This document shows, one piece after another, positions 33,788 through 46,030 of a stretch of 64,000 nt of DNA. Position numbers and translations under genes: made by a program. Every line of letters begins with the position of its first letter. Position 1 is the stretch's first letter. Source of the stretch: Gnetum montanum (Eukaryota > Streptophyta > Gnetopsida > Gnetales > Gnetaceae); NCBI GenBank assembly GCA_015680685.1, contig MNCI01021396.1:438606-502605 (forward strand), in the 5' to 3' direction. The notes beneath the pieces are model-generated. The model saw nothing but the letters and a program-made list of their open reading frames with translations, did not search any database and was not told where the DNA came from.

Positions 33788-35240
33788 TATGACATCTGAA
33801 AATGTCGATGGGTAGAACACTGAGAGGTTATTAAGTGTATAGACTAACCCCAGATCTTTGCGAGGGACATGATGGAGAAAATAGATATGGGGTGCCCTAA
33901 ACAGTCTAGTTGATCAGATAGGGACTTACGCAGTGTCAAATAACCAATTGCGAATAGTGATTTTAGAGTGTGATCTGCAGAGGTTGGACTGAAAGAAAAC
34001 ATGACACACATAATAGTAGAAATGTACTAAAGTATGTAACTAGGATAACAAGCATATACAAACACATAATAATGCAACTTTCATGGTGCAGTAGAATAAA
34101 ATAAGAGCTTGGGAGAGAAAATGGGCCACCCCAAAATTGGGCAAGTGTAGCTAATTCACAAAGGTATACACAATGTACAATAGGTGTAGTGGGAGTGTAG
34201 TCATGGCCTCGATGGTGTCAAGTTGTGAAGTCTAGTGCTCATTATTTTAAACTGTGCCTGCTAGGTTGGTAGCCACAGTGTACCATGTGAGGTTCTACTA
34301 GGCTACAATGGGGCAACAGTGTACCGTGTGGTGTAGCTATGCCTCTCTATCAATGTGGGGTGCTCTGGGTCTCGTTCTTCCATGGAGCTAAGTGCCAAGA
34401 TGCCAAAGTGCCAAATGCCAAATGGAAGTGCCAACTACCTCCTTGGTCAAAAATGAAAGCCAACCCCCCTTTCCTCTCCCCCTTTTAAAAGAGGACACAA
34501 AGGTATTTATAGGGCTAAGGTTAGCCCAAAATGTGGATCAAGTGCCAGATGGAAGTGCAATGGGTGGGACCATGAAATGCTGGCTACTATGCTCATCCCA
34601 TGTTACGTGCAGGATGTAGGACATTGTCTACTGCACCTATCCCATGTTACACATGGGACATGAAACACTAGTTGCTATTGTTTATTGCACTCGTCCCAGG
34701 TTACATGTAGGACATAGGACACTGGTTGCTACTGTCTATTGTGCCTGTCTCGTGTCATGTGTGGGACACGAGACACTGTCTACTACGCTTGTCCACTGTC
34801 TACTGTGCTCGTCATATGTTACATGTGGTACACGGGATGCTGGTTTCTACTGTCTACTGCACTTGTCCTGTGTTACACATGGTACATGGGACACCTATTG
34901 CTACTGTGTACTGTGCCCATCCATTTTCTACTACATGTGACAGGGTGCTATGCTACATAGTGTAATAGTGCACTACACTATGCAGTGTAACAGGGTGCTA
35001 CACTATGCTACACTACACTACACTACGTAGCGTAACAGGGTGCTACGCTACGCTACACTATGTAGCGTAATAGGGTGTAGAAAGTGGCATCATTCTAACA
35101 CTTAGAAAAATTTTGCAAATCTAGTAGTCTGGAGCTGACTATACTCAACATTTGGAAAAATATGGGAAAAGTGTCACCATATTGACACTTAGCCAAATTT
35201 TTAGTCGAGATGCCAAGACCTGAAATTTTGTGGTGTTTTA
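33788..35240 (-). repeat. 5' LTR of element C
   Basis: A 1453-bp partner of 26577-28052. TATTTATA at 34504-34511 gives TATAAATA on the minus strand, the likely promoter TATA box. The 50-60 bp minisatellite (34570-34930) and the 'ctacgctacactatgtagcgtaa' words (34940-35080) sit on the upstream side. Confidence 0.88.
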
Positions 35241-35245
35241 GATAT
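35241..35245. repeat. Target site duplication of element C, right copy (GATAT)
   Basis: Matches 26572-26576. Confidence 0.8.
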
Positions 35246-36280
35246 GGATCCTCTAGGTAAGGTGTGGTACTAATCAAGTGCTTTCCTAGTCAAGGACATA
35301 GGAAAAATCCTGATGATAGTATGAGGCCATGACTACAATAGCAAGAACTTAGATCGATAGGTTATGAGATGAGCATTGGAATCACCTTCTTCATTATAGT
35401 CGCTAAATTAGGGAATAGGAACACATGAAGGAAGTATGAAGGATAGGACCATAGGATTGATGCGATCATCTTGGTAGAAATCCATAATCCTGACACTTTG
35501 GGAAGTAGAGGCTTTGAGCCTCTTCAACTTTTTTGTTAGGTCCTAGATCATCTAAAAGGCTTGATATAGGCCTTGTGTTGCCCTTGTTGGCTATAGGACT
35601 TGCACATATGGCTATGGTGTTTATTGTGAGGCTTGTGGTCTCACTATTGGTTGCAAGATGGAAGGGAGAGGTTGTGTCATGGTCATAGTTTGTGGACTAA
35701 ATAATGAAAAAGATGCTTATGCTAGTATCTAAGGCATAAACAGGGGTTGCTTGAGGTTTGATGGTAGGATCCACATGATTGGTCAATAGGTTAGCCATAG
35801 TAGCTACTACTATCATTGGTTGTAATAACCTAGGTTGGGTAGCAAGTAGCATGGAGAAATGGAAGGTGGTTGGTTGTGACACCAATTGTGCTTGGGGTGT
35901 GGTGATGATTGGTGTGGGCTCAAACATGATCAAGTAGATGTGGATGAAGGTAGTGGGACTTGTCTAGAGGAAGGCATGAAGGGGATAGTTGTGGGCACTG
36001 TGGCCTTGGGAATCCCTTGTTGAAAAAGTTCTCTTAAAAGATTTTCAGGCTCAAACTCGGCCTCAAATTCATCTTTCTCATTTGGTTTCCCATCAGAGGT
36101 GGTCTTCTGATTATCTTCATCAACCTTAATGAGAACGACTAAGACACTAGTGTAGATGTCATTCAGGGGTATTTGGTCATAAGGTGAGGGAATATACTCC
36201 TTTTCATCAGGATGGATGAGCTTGAATTTCCTTTTAGCCTTTGCTTCTCCACATGGGATCAACATGTTTGGCTAGATCTT
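35246..36280 (-). pseudogene. Element B gag, N-terminal part
   Basis: Reads 'AKAKRKFKLIHPDEKEYIPS', then 'DEFEAEFEPENLL', a Pro- and Thr-rich linker, 'DSNAHLITYRS', a TAG at 35335-35333 and 'SWPHTIIRIFPMSL', ending in 'YHTLPRGS' where element C is inserted. It matches element A gag throughout. The TAG is at the same codon as the TAG of A. The protein continues only for 41 bases beyond element C. Confidence 0.8.
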
Positions 36281-37532
36281 ATTACAAATGAAGTTATAGT
36301 GCTCTTTATTTATCATCCTAAAACCAAGAATTTATCTCCTAAGTCAAAGATATTACCTATATTCCATTATAGAAAGGCCTTTAGGATTAAAAACCCTCAT
36401 TTTTTATTGATTTTACCTACTATTGGTGTAGTTGTAAGGAAACTTTGTCGATTGTGGGAGAAACATGGCTATTTCATTGAAAATGACATAAGAAAGGCTA
36501 TAAGAGGAAAAAATAGAAGTAAATCCTATAAAGAGGAATTCAAAAATGGTTAAAATAAGTAAAAATGGCTGAAAATAGAGTGCTTACTATAAAAATAAAG
36601 TGGGGAGAAATGGGGATATACCCCTTTACTAAAAATAGAAAAGGATAAAGGTGGTAGCAAACCTCACTCATACTAGATCCCTAGCTATTATACTCCTAGA
36701 TGTCCATGCTAGCTTCCTAGCTATTACAGCCCTTGATGTGGTAAGGAAGAAAAGGAGGGGTGAGATAAGGGGATCTCACACCTTCCAAGATCAATGTTTG
36801 TGAAAAGAGGATGTAAGTTGTTAGAAAGGTGGAGAAAAGAATGCAAATTCTACTAATTGGGATTGCCACAAAACTTAAATATAGAGGAAAGAAGAAAATA
36901 TGGAAAATAACAAGACACTTACAATAAGCAGTAAGTGGGGGTGAAAGGGGGATACACCTCTTTTTCTAGAAATGGAAAGTTGAGAAAGTTGACACCAAGC
37001 TTCACCCATGCTAGCCTCCTAGTTGTCACCACTCCAAATATGGTAGGGGGAAAAGAGGGGGTGAGATGGAGGAATCTCACATCTTCCAAAATTAACATTG
37101 GTGAAAGTAGAAGGAATTTTTCACTATCAAAATATAAACATGAAACTTTCGCAAAATGTTTTTGGAAAAATGCCAAATTCCACGATAGGGCAATGGGGAA
37201 AAATAATTTTTTGTTGGTGTTAAACTAATGTTGTTTTTTCTATGGAAATATAAACAAGAGATGAAACATTTGCATGTGACTGATCAACGTTGGCTTTGGC
37301 TTTGGGAATTCACAATAGACGCTATGAAAAATTAACACCCAACCACCTACAACTTCCATGTTGGAGTTTCTATCAAAGGGGGTTAAGGGGTAGCATTGGT
37401 TTTCAAGGGGATTTCAAGGTTTCTACTACAACAACCAAAAAATTTCAAAGGATAGACAACATTGACAATGTTGGAGAATGTTCTAGCCACAAAAATTAGG
37501 TAGAGGTCCTTCTTCTAGTGTCAAGAACCTAT
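36281..37532 (-). other. Leader of element B, with an internal tandem duplication
   Basis: Non-coding DNA between gag and 5' LTR. About 36596-36830 and 36935-37130 are two copies, some 340 bp apart, of a segment including 'ggggtgagat...ggatctcacaccttccaa' and 'atgctagcctcctag'. Next to the LTR the minus strand reads GACACTAGAAGAAGGACC, the counterpart of the sequence at the same place in A and C. No reading frame resembles a protein. Confidence 0.55.
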
Positions 37533-38092
37533 TGTGATAGAAAATCTTGGCCTCTAGAAAACCAAGGATTCATAGCCACATATAGCCTCAACTTGAAGCC
37601 ACAAGGCCTCTAAGAAAAATGGGATTTAAGGTGTCCTGGGTGGTTTAGTAGATCACCTAGGAACTTAAGGGGATGTAAATTGATGGTGTAAAATATAAAA
37701 ACATTTTGTAGATCTAAAACCCAAAAATGAACACAAATAGCACAAAAATTGAAACTATAAACTTTATTAATTAAATAAAGAATGAATTCAAGAATTTCTA
37801 CAAAGGTTCCCATAGGAGAGCATAGTGGGGCTTACTTGGGTTGGGGTTCCAAGTGTATTGAAGAAGATAGAATCTTCTCCACAATCTAGATGCTCCACTA
37901 CTTCCAATATCTTCAAACCTCCTCTACTGCTGCTCCAAATCTACAACTTGGGTAACTACTAGGGGTTTGGAGATGTGGAGTAAAGGCTACCATGCTACTC
38001 CACACTAAGATTTGGGGATCCCATGTGGATAACATTGACACTCTAGGCTTACAAATGTCAAGGGGGTTAACAAGGATAATAGGATTACAATG
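37533..38092 (-). repeat. 5' LTR of element B, truncated
   Basis: Starts TGTGATAGAAAATC on the plus strand and is homologous, in inverted orientation, to about 53160-53723 in element D. A minus-strand AATAAA lies in 'aattaataaagtttatag' near 37770. The LTR is cut at 38092 by the LTR fragment F, so its full length is unknown. Its sequence is unlike the LTRs of A, C and E beyond the first bases. Confidence 0.7.
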
Positions 38093-38490
38093 TGTACTGA
38101 CCTAAATCATCGGTGTAAGGCTAGAAGGGAAATAGACACTAAAAAATCATTGAGTAGGCATAGATAACCCTGCCTTCGCTTGAGGGCAAGATGGAAAAGG
38201 GAATGAAGGGAGAGTGCCTTGGATGGTCTACACGCAAATCAACCAAGGAATTCCATGAGTGTAAGCTACAGCTAGCACTGGGTTAATCGTAACTGATTTT
38301 TCAAATGTAAATAGTGACATACAAAATGTAAACAGAGTGTAGAGTAGAAATGTATTGTAAACAGATGTAAATTGAATGTAAAGCAATGTAAATGGTAGGC
38401 AATAATAAACTGTATTGTATTGTTTAAACAAGAATGTGCACCGGTCAAAGCATAGCTATATGTGTGGATGGCAGGTCAAGTGCTAATATC
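38093..38490 (-). repeat. LTR fragment F, A-type, minus orientation
   Basis: TGTACTGACCTAAATCATCGG aligns with the start of the A LTRs, followed by 'ccttcgcttgagggcaag', 'gggttaatcgtaac' and 'gcaccggtc', in the same order as in A. About the first 400 of 1500 bp are present; the rest is missing and gag of element E begins at once. It is in the opposite orientation to E. Confidence 0.72.
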
Positions 38491-38492
38491 GC

Positions 38493-40119
38493 TCAAAGTA
38501 CACCCCACTACCTCTCAAGCCTTCAGAACTTCTGAAGCAACTACTAGAAATGGGGCACATTCAACATAAGTAGATGTTAGAAGAAGAAATTAGGAGACAT
38601 AAACGCTATTGCAAGCTCCTTAGGAACCCCTCTTTGGCCCTGCCCAACGAGCCTCCAGTTCCTAAGGGTTTCCGGCTGGATAGGTTTTGTGACTACCACC
38701 AACAGCGTGGTCACAACACAGATTACTATCTGGCATTGTAGGATGACATCTAGAGATTGATCAACTAGGGAAAACTGGTGTTGGAAGAAAGCAACCCAAT
38801 ACGCCTTGAAAACCAATCTATGCATGTCTACACAGACCCCCTCAATGCCAACAATGCTGATTACATCATCAATGACATCGACATTGACAATGATCCTAGG
38901 CCACCCCAACAACCATTCATGGTCCATGTGCCTCAATGTATTGCACCAGTGCTACAAGTAGCTAATCAAATATTGCAATATCCGTTCATCTTGAGAGTCC
39001 CTCCACGAGTTTGTCTCTGCGTCAGCTATTAGCGAAATCATGCCACTTCACTAGCTAACACTGTTAGCTCCTTTCATCATTAGGGGGCTGACTCCTTCGA
39101 AAACCCCCACCTTGCATAAGACAGTTGAACAACCTTCTCGTTCTAAAAAATAAGAAGTGCGTTTCATAGGTGAGGCATCGAAAGGGAATGCCACCCAAGG
39201 CATTCCCAAGCCTATGTATTTTCCCCTTATGTCTACATGCTCATCATCAAAGATGAATGTTGCTATAACCACATAGTTCATGCTACCCTACCAAAAAGGA
39301 TCTAAACCCAAATCCAAAGTTGCGCCTCCTTGGGAAATTTGTCTTCTGGGATGAATCAAAGAAGAGGAAAGCACTAAACAGGGGGTTGGCCAAGACCTTT
39401 TGGATGTCCTCACTGAGGTTAAGCAAGCTCTAAAATAGAAAAACACTACACTAAGCCTCTACGACTTGATCATGACATCTATCCCCCATTGTGAGGCTCT
39501 GATCTGCATGTTGACAGCAATTCCGGTCAACAAAGACATGCCAGTGGAAGAGGAACCGATCCCCTCGGTCATGCTTCCCTCTACACCCGTAGAGCCTACA
39601 CCATCCCTCTACACCATGGCACCCCTTTTCATCATAATTTGAGTTAGCCAACACTAGATTTGAAGGGTACACGTTGATGATGGGGCTGCCATGAATGTCA
39701 TCCCCTTCTCGATTGTGGACAAGTTGGGCTTGGTCAACTAGATCAAACCCACAACAACGTTGTGTCTAAGGTCATTCAACGAGGAACGCATCCTGCTGAA
39801 AGGAACAATCTACATAGACTTCGTAGTAGGGGACCATTTCCCCACAAATGCTACATTCATCGTGGTTGAGGAAATGCCCAAGTTTAACCTGATATTGGGG
39901 AGATCATGGTTAGCACAACTTAGGGCTATCTCCTCACCTATACACCAAGAAATCCACCTATCATACACGAGCAAGGAGGTGATGATTCATGGTGATGAGG
40001 TAGCAGCACAAGCTATCAGTAACATAGACACAAAGCAGGGTTCAGAGGTTGTAACCTTTGAGAATGAAGCACTTGCTCATGCACACATTAACCACTCAGC
40101 AAGAGAATCAACCCAATAG
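38493..40119 (+). pseudogene. Element E gag C-terminal part and protease
   Basis: Begins within gag at 'YTPLPLKPSELLKQLL', followed by 'PNEPPVPKGFRLDRFCDYHQ' and the knuckle ending 'GHNTDYYLAL' (last Cys replaced by Tyr). A variable linker follows (39050-39640). The protease has 'VHVDDGAAMNVI' near 39670 and 'FNLILGRSWLAQLRAISSP'. The order and spacing match element A. Several stops are TAG where relatives have Gln. Confidence 0.85.
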
Positions 40120-40339
40120 GCTGGTCTCCAAAATGAAGGAATACGGGTTGCGTTGTCCTTCCAAGAAGGGGACAATGATGTGTACGAGGGCCCTGGCAAA
40201 ACATCTTGGCCTTACGTTCCGATCAACCGATGGTGGGTCAAGAAGGAACTACGCATAGCATAGCAACCCTACTGCTTCCTACCCAATTGCCATCCCTTGT
40301 GCATTCACTGCTTTTTGCTTTGTTAACATACCTTCCTTT

Positions 40340-40720
40340 TGGTATGTCACATTATGGCCCAAAATGTCCTAAAACAATGTCACGTTATGGCCTGAAACAA
40401 CCTAAAACTATGTCATGTTATGGAACGAAACGGCCTAAAACTATGTCATGTCATGGCCCGAAATGGCCTAAAACTATGTCATGTTATGGCTCGAAATGAC
40501 CTAAAACTATGTCACATTATGACCCGAAATGGCCTAAAACTAGCAATGGCCCGAAACGGCCTAAAATTAGCAATGGCCCAAAATGGCCTAAAACTATCAT
40601 AAGTTACCAGTTAGCTGTTGTTCAAGTTGTTAACATATCATCTCTTTGGCATGTTTATGTAAAGGCCCGAAATGGCCTAAAAGTAGCAATGGCCCAAAAT
40701 GGCCTAAAACTAGCACATGA
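40340..40720 (-). repeat. Hairpin minisatellite between protease and antisense gene (element E)
   Basis: About ten units of 'ggcccgaaatggcctaaaacta' occur, which on the minus strand is 'TAGTTTTAGGCC-ATTTCG-GGCC'. It is the counterpart of 17295-17600 in A. Plus-strand frames at 40206-40739 are merely translations of this repeat. 40120-40339 shows nothing else. Confidence 0.75.
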
Positions 40721-40890
40721 AAGCATGAACATTTTATAAAAAATGCAGCACATATGCAATGCAAAAGTTAGCACAAAATAAATTTATGTTCCTCTTTGCT
40801 TTATTCAAAACTATTGTCTTTTAAACAATGTTTGCAAAATTTGTTACAAAAATTCAAAATTCCAAAATTTCAAAAAAAAATTCCATGTTC

Positions 40891-43800
40891 TCATGGGTTG
40901 TCTCTATTCGCATCATCTTCACCTTTCATTTTCACATCATTGCCTTTTGCATCACCTTCCCCTACATTGTCCTATACCAGTTCTTCATTCCCTCCCTCTA
41001 TGGGCCCTACGCCCTCATCTGGTGCCTACATTATAGGGGTGAAGCAGTCAGCTAGGGCAACAAACACAAACTACAATAGAGCATAAGCATTAACATGGTA
41101 GAACACAACTAACCTGAGAAGGGCATGCGTCTATCTCAAAGGGTATCCGATCCAAACTGAGCTCGACGTGGCACCAGACCTCCTCTGCCATGATGTCCAT
41201 CCAATGTTTGTTGCTGGGTTTAGCATTTGCAGTAGCTCTCTCCCTTTCAGTGGTTGTCCACCTTAGTGGCCTCAACAAAAAAGAGACGGTTGCGGTGTCT
41301 CCTATGGGAAGGTCCACTTTCAGGTCAGGAGATTCTATAACCTTTACCTGCTCCTTGAACTTAGCATAGGCATCAAAAGAATTAATGGCATTTATGAATG
41401 CTTTATATGTAAACGCCTCCACAGCAGTGTCCCTGTACAGTTTACAATGGGTGAAATTTTCCTGTTTATACATGTGTTTATGGTTTTTCTAGGACTACCC
41501 CCATTCGTAAACCTTGGCACTGAAGTCTTTCAAATCCTAACACTTCTGGGCTAGCAAGTCCATCTACATCCATTGTTTGATTATTTTGCGAGTGGCTTTA
41601 ACATTCTGATGCCATGACTATCCAAAACCTGGCGTAGTCTATTACAGCCATGTGCCAGTCCTCATTATTAGTGTCATGGGCTATGAGGAACTCATTCCTT
41701 GTCCTGAGATCCTCCACTTCAGTGACTAGGTCGGCCTCTCTTTGCTCAGCCCTTTGGACCCATTTCCACAGGTCCTCGTTAACGCACTTATACTCCCACA
41801 AGGAGCATGCTGAGTGCAAAACACATTTTCAAGCCTTGTCATAGGCATGCCAAGACACCTCGGTCACTTTAGGTGGGAATGTAGGCACGACACCAACTTT
41901 CAAAGGTCATGCCGAGTCCCATTTGAGTTGAGAGGCTACCATGACACAAAGAGCATAGCAATCACATTAGCATAGCAAGAATAGAAAACTCAAGGAATCC
42001 TAGCATAGCAACATAAGAGCACCTAACACTACTACTTACCCATGTCAGGGTCTGCCTATTGGAGGCATTTGATCATGTCGTCAACGATTCCTTGCATGAA
42101 CGTAAACTTGTCAGGGATCTCGACCCACAACTCCACATGGATTGGAGAGGGTCTTGCAACATCAACAATAGCACTTGTCACATGAATAAAGATATCAGCA
42201 ATGGTTGAAAGGGGTTGTGACAAGGCAGACATATTGCCAAAGTCACCAGTGCCTGATTGCAGTCTCCCTTCTTGTTGATGCAAGACGATGGTGGTAGCCT
42301 GGGCTGAGGTCCCTACCAAGTCTATATGGACCTCTTCTTCATGCACTGGTGTCTTTCCTTTGGAAAGAGTAGCACCATTTTATTTAAGGGAGACTCTACC
42401 TTGTTCCCAAAAGTTCCCTACTCATTGGTAGGAGGACTCTGCCTAATGACAAGAGCCCCTACCTTAGTGATAGGAGCTCCTATATGCTTGACCAGGGCCC
42501 TTTCTTCCAAGACTAGGGCCTCTATGTCTTTATTTGTTGCCCCCGCCTTAGGGGCCGACACCTCTTCATCATCATCATCTTCTTCTTCTTCTTTCTCTAC
42601 TAGCAAAGAAGCATGTTTGCATTAGTTTGAAACAAGTCTAGCACCAAGTAGGTGCTACGCTACGCTACGTGACCTAGCATAGCAAAGAATAACAAAGTAA
42701 GCATTAGACAAAAGTGTTTACCAATGGGGGGTTGTGTCCTCTGTAGTTTAAGCTGCAGTCTTTGCCCCTCATCCTCCTCCACGCAAAGGGTTTCCTTAGA
42801 TGGGGGAGGCCTCTTCCACTATAAATCTTTGGGTATAGTCTCAGTTATGAGATGTTCCCCCCACAACATGCTATTGGCTACGACAGGGGGCATCCCACCT
42901 ATGTTGTCTTGGCCACAAACCTTACGAGCCACCCGATCCTTGGTTGTCATAGAGAATAACTCCCTAATTATTTCTAGGGGATCTTGGGCTCATGTGGTCT
43001 AGAGGATCTGGTGAATCCATGGTCTGGAAATCTAGTTGTGATTGTGCATGACCTAGACTCCATTCTCATGAACCACCAAAAACTCTACCAAGCACTTCAG
43101 ATAGGCTATGTAGAAGGCATAATGTATGTTGGAATGGGACTCCGATTTCTGATGGAGTCCCAAGATTTTAGCCTGTAAGCCTTTACATAAAAATCTAGCC
43201 CAGTTGTAATGGGACCCCTCTTCCATGACCTCATGCATTATCTAGGCCTGCTCAATCCCCAGGACCTTTCCTTGGGTAAGCAATTGGGGGAACACACGAG
43301 CATGGAAGACAGGGTAGATCTCCATGGTAGGCCCATCTTTAAGCTTCTCCATGGGGAGCCCTTTTTGCTCCTTAGCAACCCCCAGCCACTCCTAAATATC
43401 TTTCTTCTAGAGGAACAACTCCTTCTTGCCCTTTGACCCTATGAGGACACCATCGGCAAGAACACTGAATAGGTCCATGAACAGCTAATCATTGATGTCA
43501 ATGACCATCCACGCCTTTTCAAAAAAGGAGTTGACTAGGGAGAGCATCTCAATGGCAGGAACGCTCAGATTCAGGGCTAGGAATAGATCCATAAGCCCAG
43601 CCTTTTTGATGTTCTAGACCAAGGAGTCCGAAGCTGCATGGTTTATCTAGCATTAGCTTGCTTCTACTTCACCGTATTTGAAGTAGATGTTTGCCCCCTA
43701 TGTCCTGGCGGTTACCACCATCACTTTTTGGGGATTCTTTGCCCCTGCAATAGTTTCATAAAAAACATTTAGCATAAAAACATAGAAAATACAAAGATTG

Positions 43801-45321
43801 CAAAGACACTTAAGCATGTGACACTTACTGTTTGGCCTACCTAGCCTATATGGTAATGGGAATGGTGGAAGTTCAACCAGAACTTGTTCAACCATGACCG
43901 GTTTGAAGAGTTCTACCCACTCCTCATCTAGCCAACCTTAGCCCCTGCACTGCACTGATTATAGGGAATGGAGTATTGGTGTGGGTAGGTGTGATATTCA
44001 CCCCTACATTGGCTGATCACACCCACCTGTAGGTTATTAGTAGAAGAGAACTCTTGTAGGGCTATCTGCACTGTAGCCGGTAGACTCGGTAGGTCGTGAA
44101 TACCATCCTTGTTGATAAAGAACCTAGTAACAAATGCATGTTGTTAGCATTAGGCCAATATGGCTAGCATTGCACAAACACAGCAGAACAAGGCTACAAA
44201 ACTCACCCACCAACACAATAGATAGTTCACTGAGGGTTCTAGAAGCACGTCGCCATATAACGTGCAAGGAATAATGTGTTGAAACAATGGTAGCAGCTAT
44301 ACTCAAGCATCTCCCAGATCCAAGCCAAATGCCTTAACCCTGTTGGGCACTAACTAGATCCTTCTCCCTACCGGCTCATGATTGCCCCATTGATCAAAAA
44401 CCTCAGAATGCCCTAACTTGCCCTAGGCAATATGACTTCTGTTATGCTAGCCACCTCCTCCTCCTCTAGGGATGACCAAATGATCACACTGAAGTGGTCA
44501 AGGAGGAATTGTAAGAAGCCCTATGCCCCTTTCCTAAACCAGAATCCCCACTCTCCCACATGTATCTGGGGAGGAGAAGCATTGGCCACAACTTTTCTCA
44601 CATGACATAGGACCCCTCTAATTTCCAAAACAATTAGCATTGGCCTTAGCCCCATTTTGCACAATACAATCAACAAGTGTTAGCACCATGTCTAAGTGCA
44701 ATACACACGCAACGTAGTAATACTTAGCAGTCCATGCATATAGCGTAGCATAACCCTCTTCCCACACGTAGCATAGCGAGAACATGAAAGTGGTAGCGTA
44801 GCAAAAAATAGCCTAGCGTAGCAATGGAGCAATTAACCCTAATAGGGAAATTAACAATATGCCCTGATAGAACACGTGTCACACTCTTATATCACGCATG
44901 GCCCAACCCTCCCAAGGGTTCTACGTCACACCATTCGAAGATCAAGTAACTTAAGCTACTTGAACCTCCGTGGTTATGACAACCGTGGTGGTGGCAGTTT
45001 AACCGACCTTGCATGCAACAATGGCATAACGTTTATGCACTCATCGCGGCTGAGACAAAAATAGTGGAAATGCAAAGGCCAAAACAATGCAATGAAAAAA
45101 AAACATAGATGGCTAAAACTAGGATGCAAATGAAAGAAGAGAACAACAGAAGAAAAAAACGATAATAGAATCGCAAAAAACAAAGGCAGAATAGTAACCC
45201 ACTAGGTCAATGGTGTGTCCTTCCCTATCATGACATGCACTTTTGTCATGTGCCCTCGGGTTTTCTTCACCTCCTTGAACTTTGCAAGTGCCAAATTCAT
45301 GCGTTCCTTCTTTGGAGCCAT
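40891..45321 (-). pseudogene. Antisense gene aORF, copy E
   Basis: Spliced gene opposite to element E. Inferred exons: 45321-45203, 44655-44207, 44123-43829, 43744-42722, 42599-42040, 41935-41114 and 41025-40891. Exon 1 starts 'MAPKKERMNLALAKF', Lys-rich. Exon 2 is the clearest HAD/FCP1-like sequence of the window: 'MLIVLEIRGVLCHV', 'GFLQFLLDHFSVIIWSS' and 'NTLFLARYMATCF' then 'NPQ'; the first catalytic Asp is Glu and the late Asp pair is absent. Exon 4 has 'KEQKGLPMEKLK' and 'SHYNWARFLCKGLQAKILGL'. Exon 5 is very acidic (runs of Glu and Asp) and continues without the intron that copy A has between its exons 5 and 6. Exon 7 is helical and charged, and exon 8 starts 'APDEGVG'. Stops in most exons. 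Confidence 0.75.
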
Positions 45322-45533
45322 TGTCCTGCTCGCAAATTTCTCCTCATCACTCTATAGAAAATCGCCTTGCTCACTATTAGCACAATCACTCTAAAATCAC
45401 CTTGTGCTCTGAATATGGGCTCTATGCTCTTATAGTGAGAATGACGAGCTTACCAAGGTTTAATCCCTATGTATGGTTGTAATGGTGAAAAGGAAAACTT
45501 GCCACTCTCTCTCTCTCCATTTAATGCAAAGTG

Positions 45534-45545
45534 TGCTATATAGCG
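45534..45545 (-). promoter_or_regulatory. TATA box of aORF, copy E
   Basis: CGCTATATAGCA on the minus strand, about 215 bp upstream of the ATG at 45321. Copy A has TGCTATATATAGCA about 275 bp upstream of its ATG. A CT-repeat of about 14 bp lies between TATA box and start in copy E. Confidence 0.45.
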
Positions 45546-45654
45546 TAGTATGCTCACCATGACATCGTAGCACTGTTAGCATTAAAACCTTGACACGGTT
45601 TAAGCTAACTACTTTCTTTCCTAAAAAATGAAAAAAATATTTTCAATTATCTCA

Positions 45655-45770
45655 ATTCGAAAAGACCTTAAACTAGCAATCGTAGCATAGTTGCACTTTT
45701 ACTAGTTTGAAAAGACCTTAAACTGGCAAACCCCAGTGTTTGCAATGACACTAAACTAGCAATCTCACAT
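45655..45770 (-). repeat. Hairpin minisatellite between antisense gene and pol (element E)
   Basis: Three units containing 'gaccttaaactagca' and 'gacactaaactagca' correspond to 11722-11935 in A. The neighbouring 45770-46030 contains looser 'tagtagt' text and the pyrimidine-rich TTGCTTTGCAG near 45950, a possible sense-strand splice acceptor before pol. Confidence 0.6.
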
Positions 45771-46030
45771 TTTCACATTGGTAGTTTTAGATTTTCTCCT
45801 TAGTAGTTGCACATTCTCATGTTGATAGTTCACATTTTTCCTATTAGTAGCTCTGCATCTTCGTGCCATAATGGTCTGCCATGACTTTAAAGCAGTAAAA
45901 TTTTAATCCTTACATCATGCTTCGCTAGTTACATCTCGTCATTGCTTTGCAGGTTTTTGTTATACATGATTGCTACCAACAGGTGCCTCTTAAATAGGAT
46001 TTCGTCTCATTTTTATAGGTTAAATAGAAA

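Larger units (their letters stand above)
26577..35240 (-). mobile_element. Element C: gag-protease-only derivative of a Tat-type retrotransposon
   Basis: An 8.66-kb element with two LTRs of about 1.46 kb and target duplication GATAT. On the minus strand: 5' LTR (33788-35240), leader, gag and protease (33121-29905), hairpin arrays, 3' non-coding region, 3' LTR (26577-28052). Everything that lies in element A between 8300 and 17290, that is pol and the antisense gene, is missing. The hairpin arrays at 29098-29360 and 29520-29605 mark the two sides of the lost segment. Such gag-only elements (TR-GAG type) depend on proteins from relatives. The LTR termini are mutated (TA for TG at the start, TA for CA at the right end). 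Confidence 0.87.

Noticed and set aside
40206-40739. Repetitive peptide frames of the 'ARNGLKL' type
   Set aside because: Translation of the hairpin minisatellite of element E; no conservation as protein elsewhere.
42326-42625. Ser-rich plus-strand frame of 99 codons
   Set aside because: Shadow of the acidic exon of the antisense gene on the other strand.
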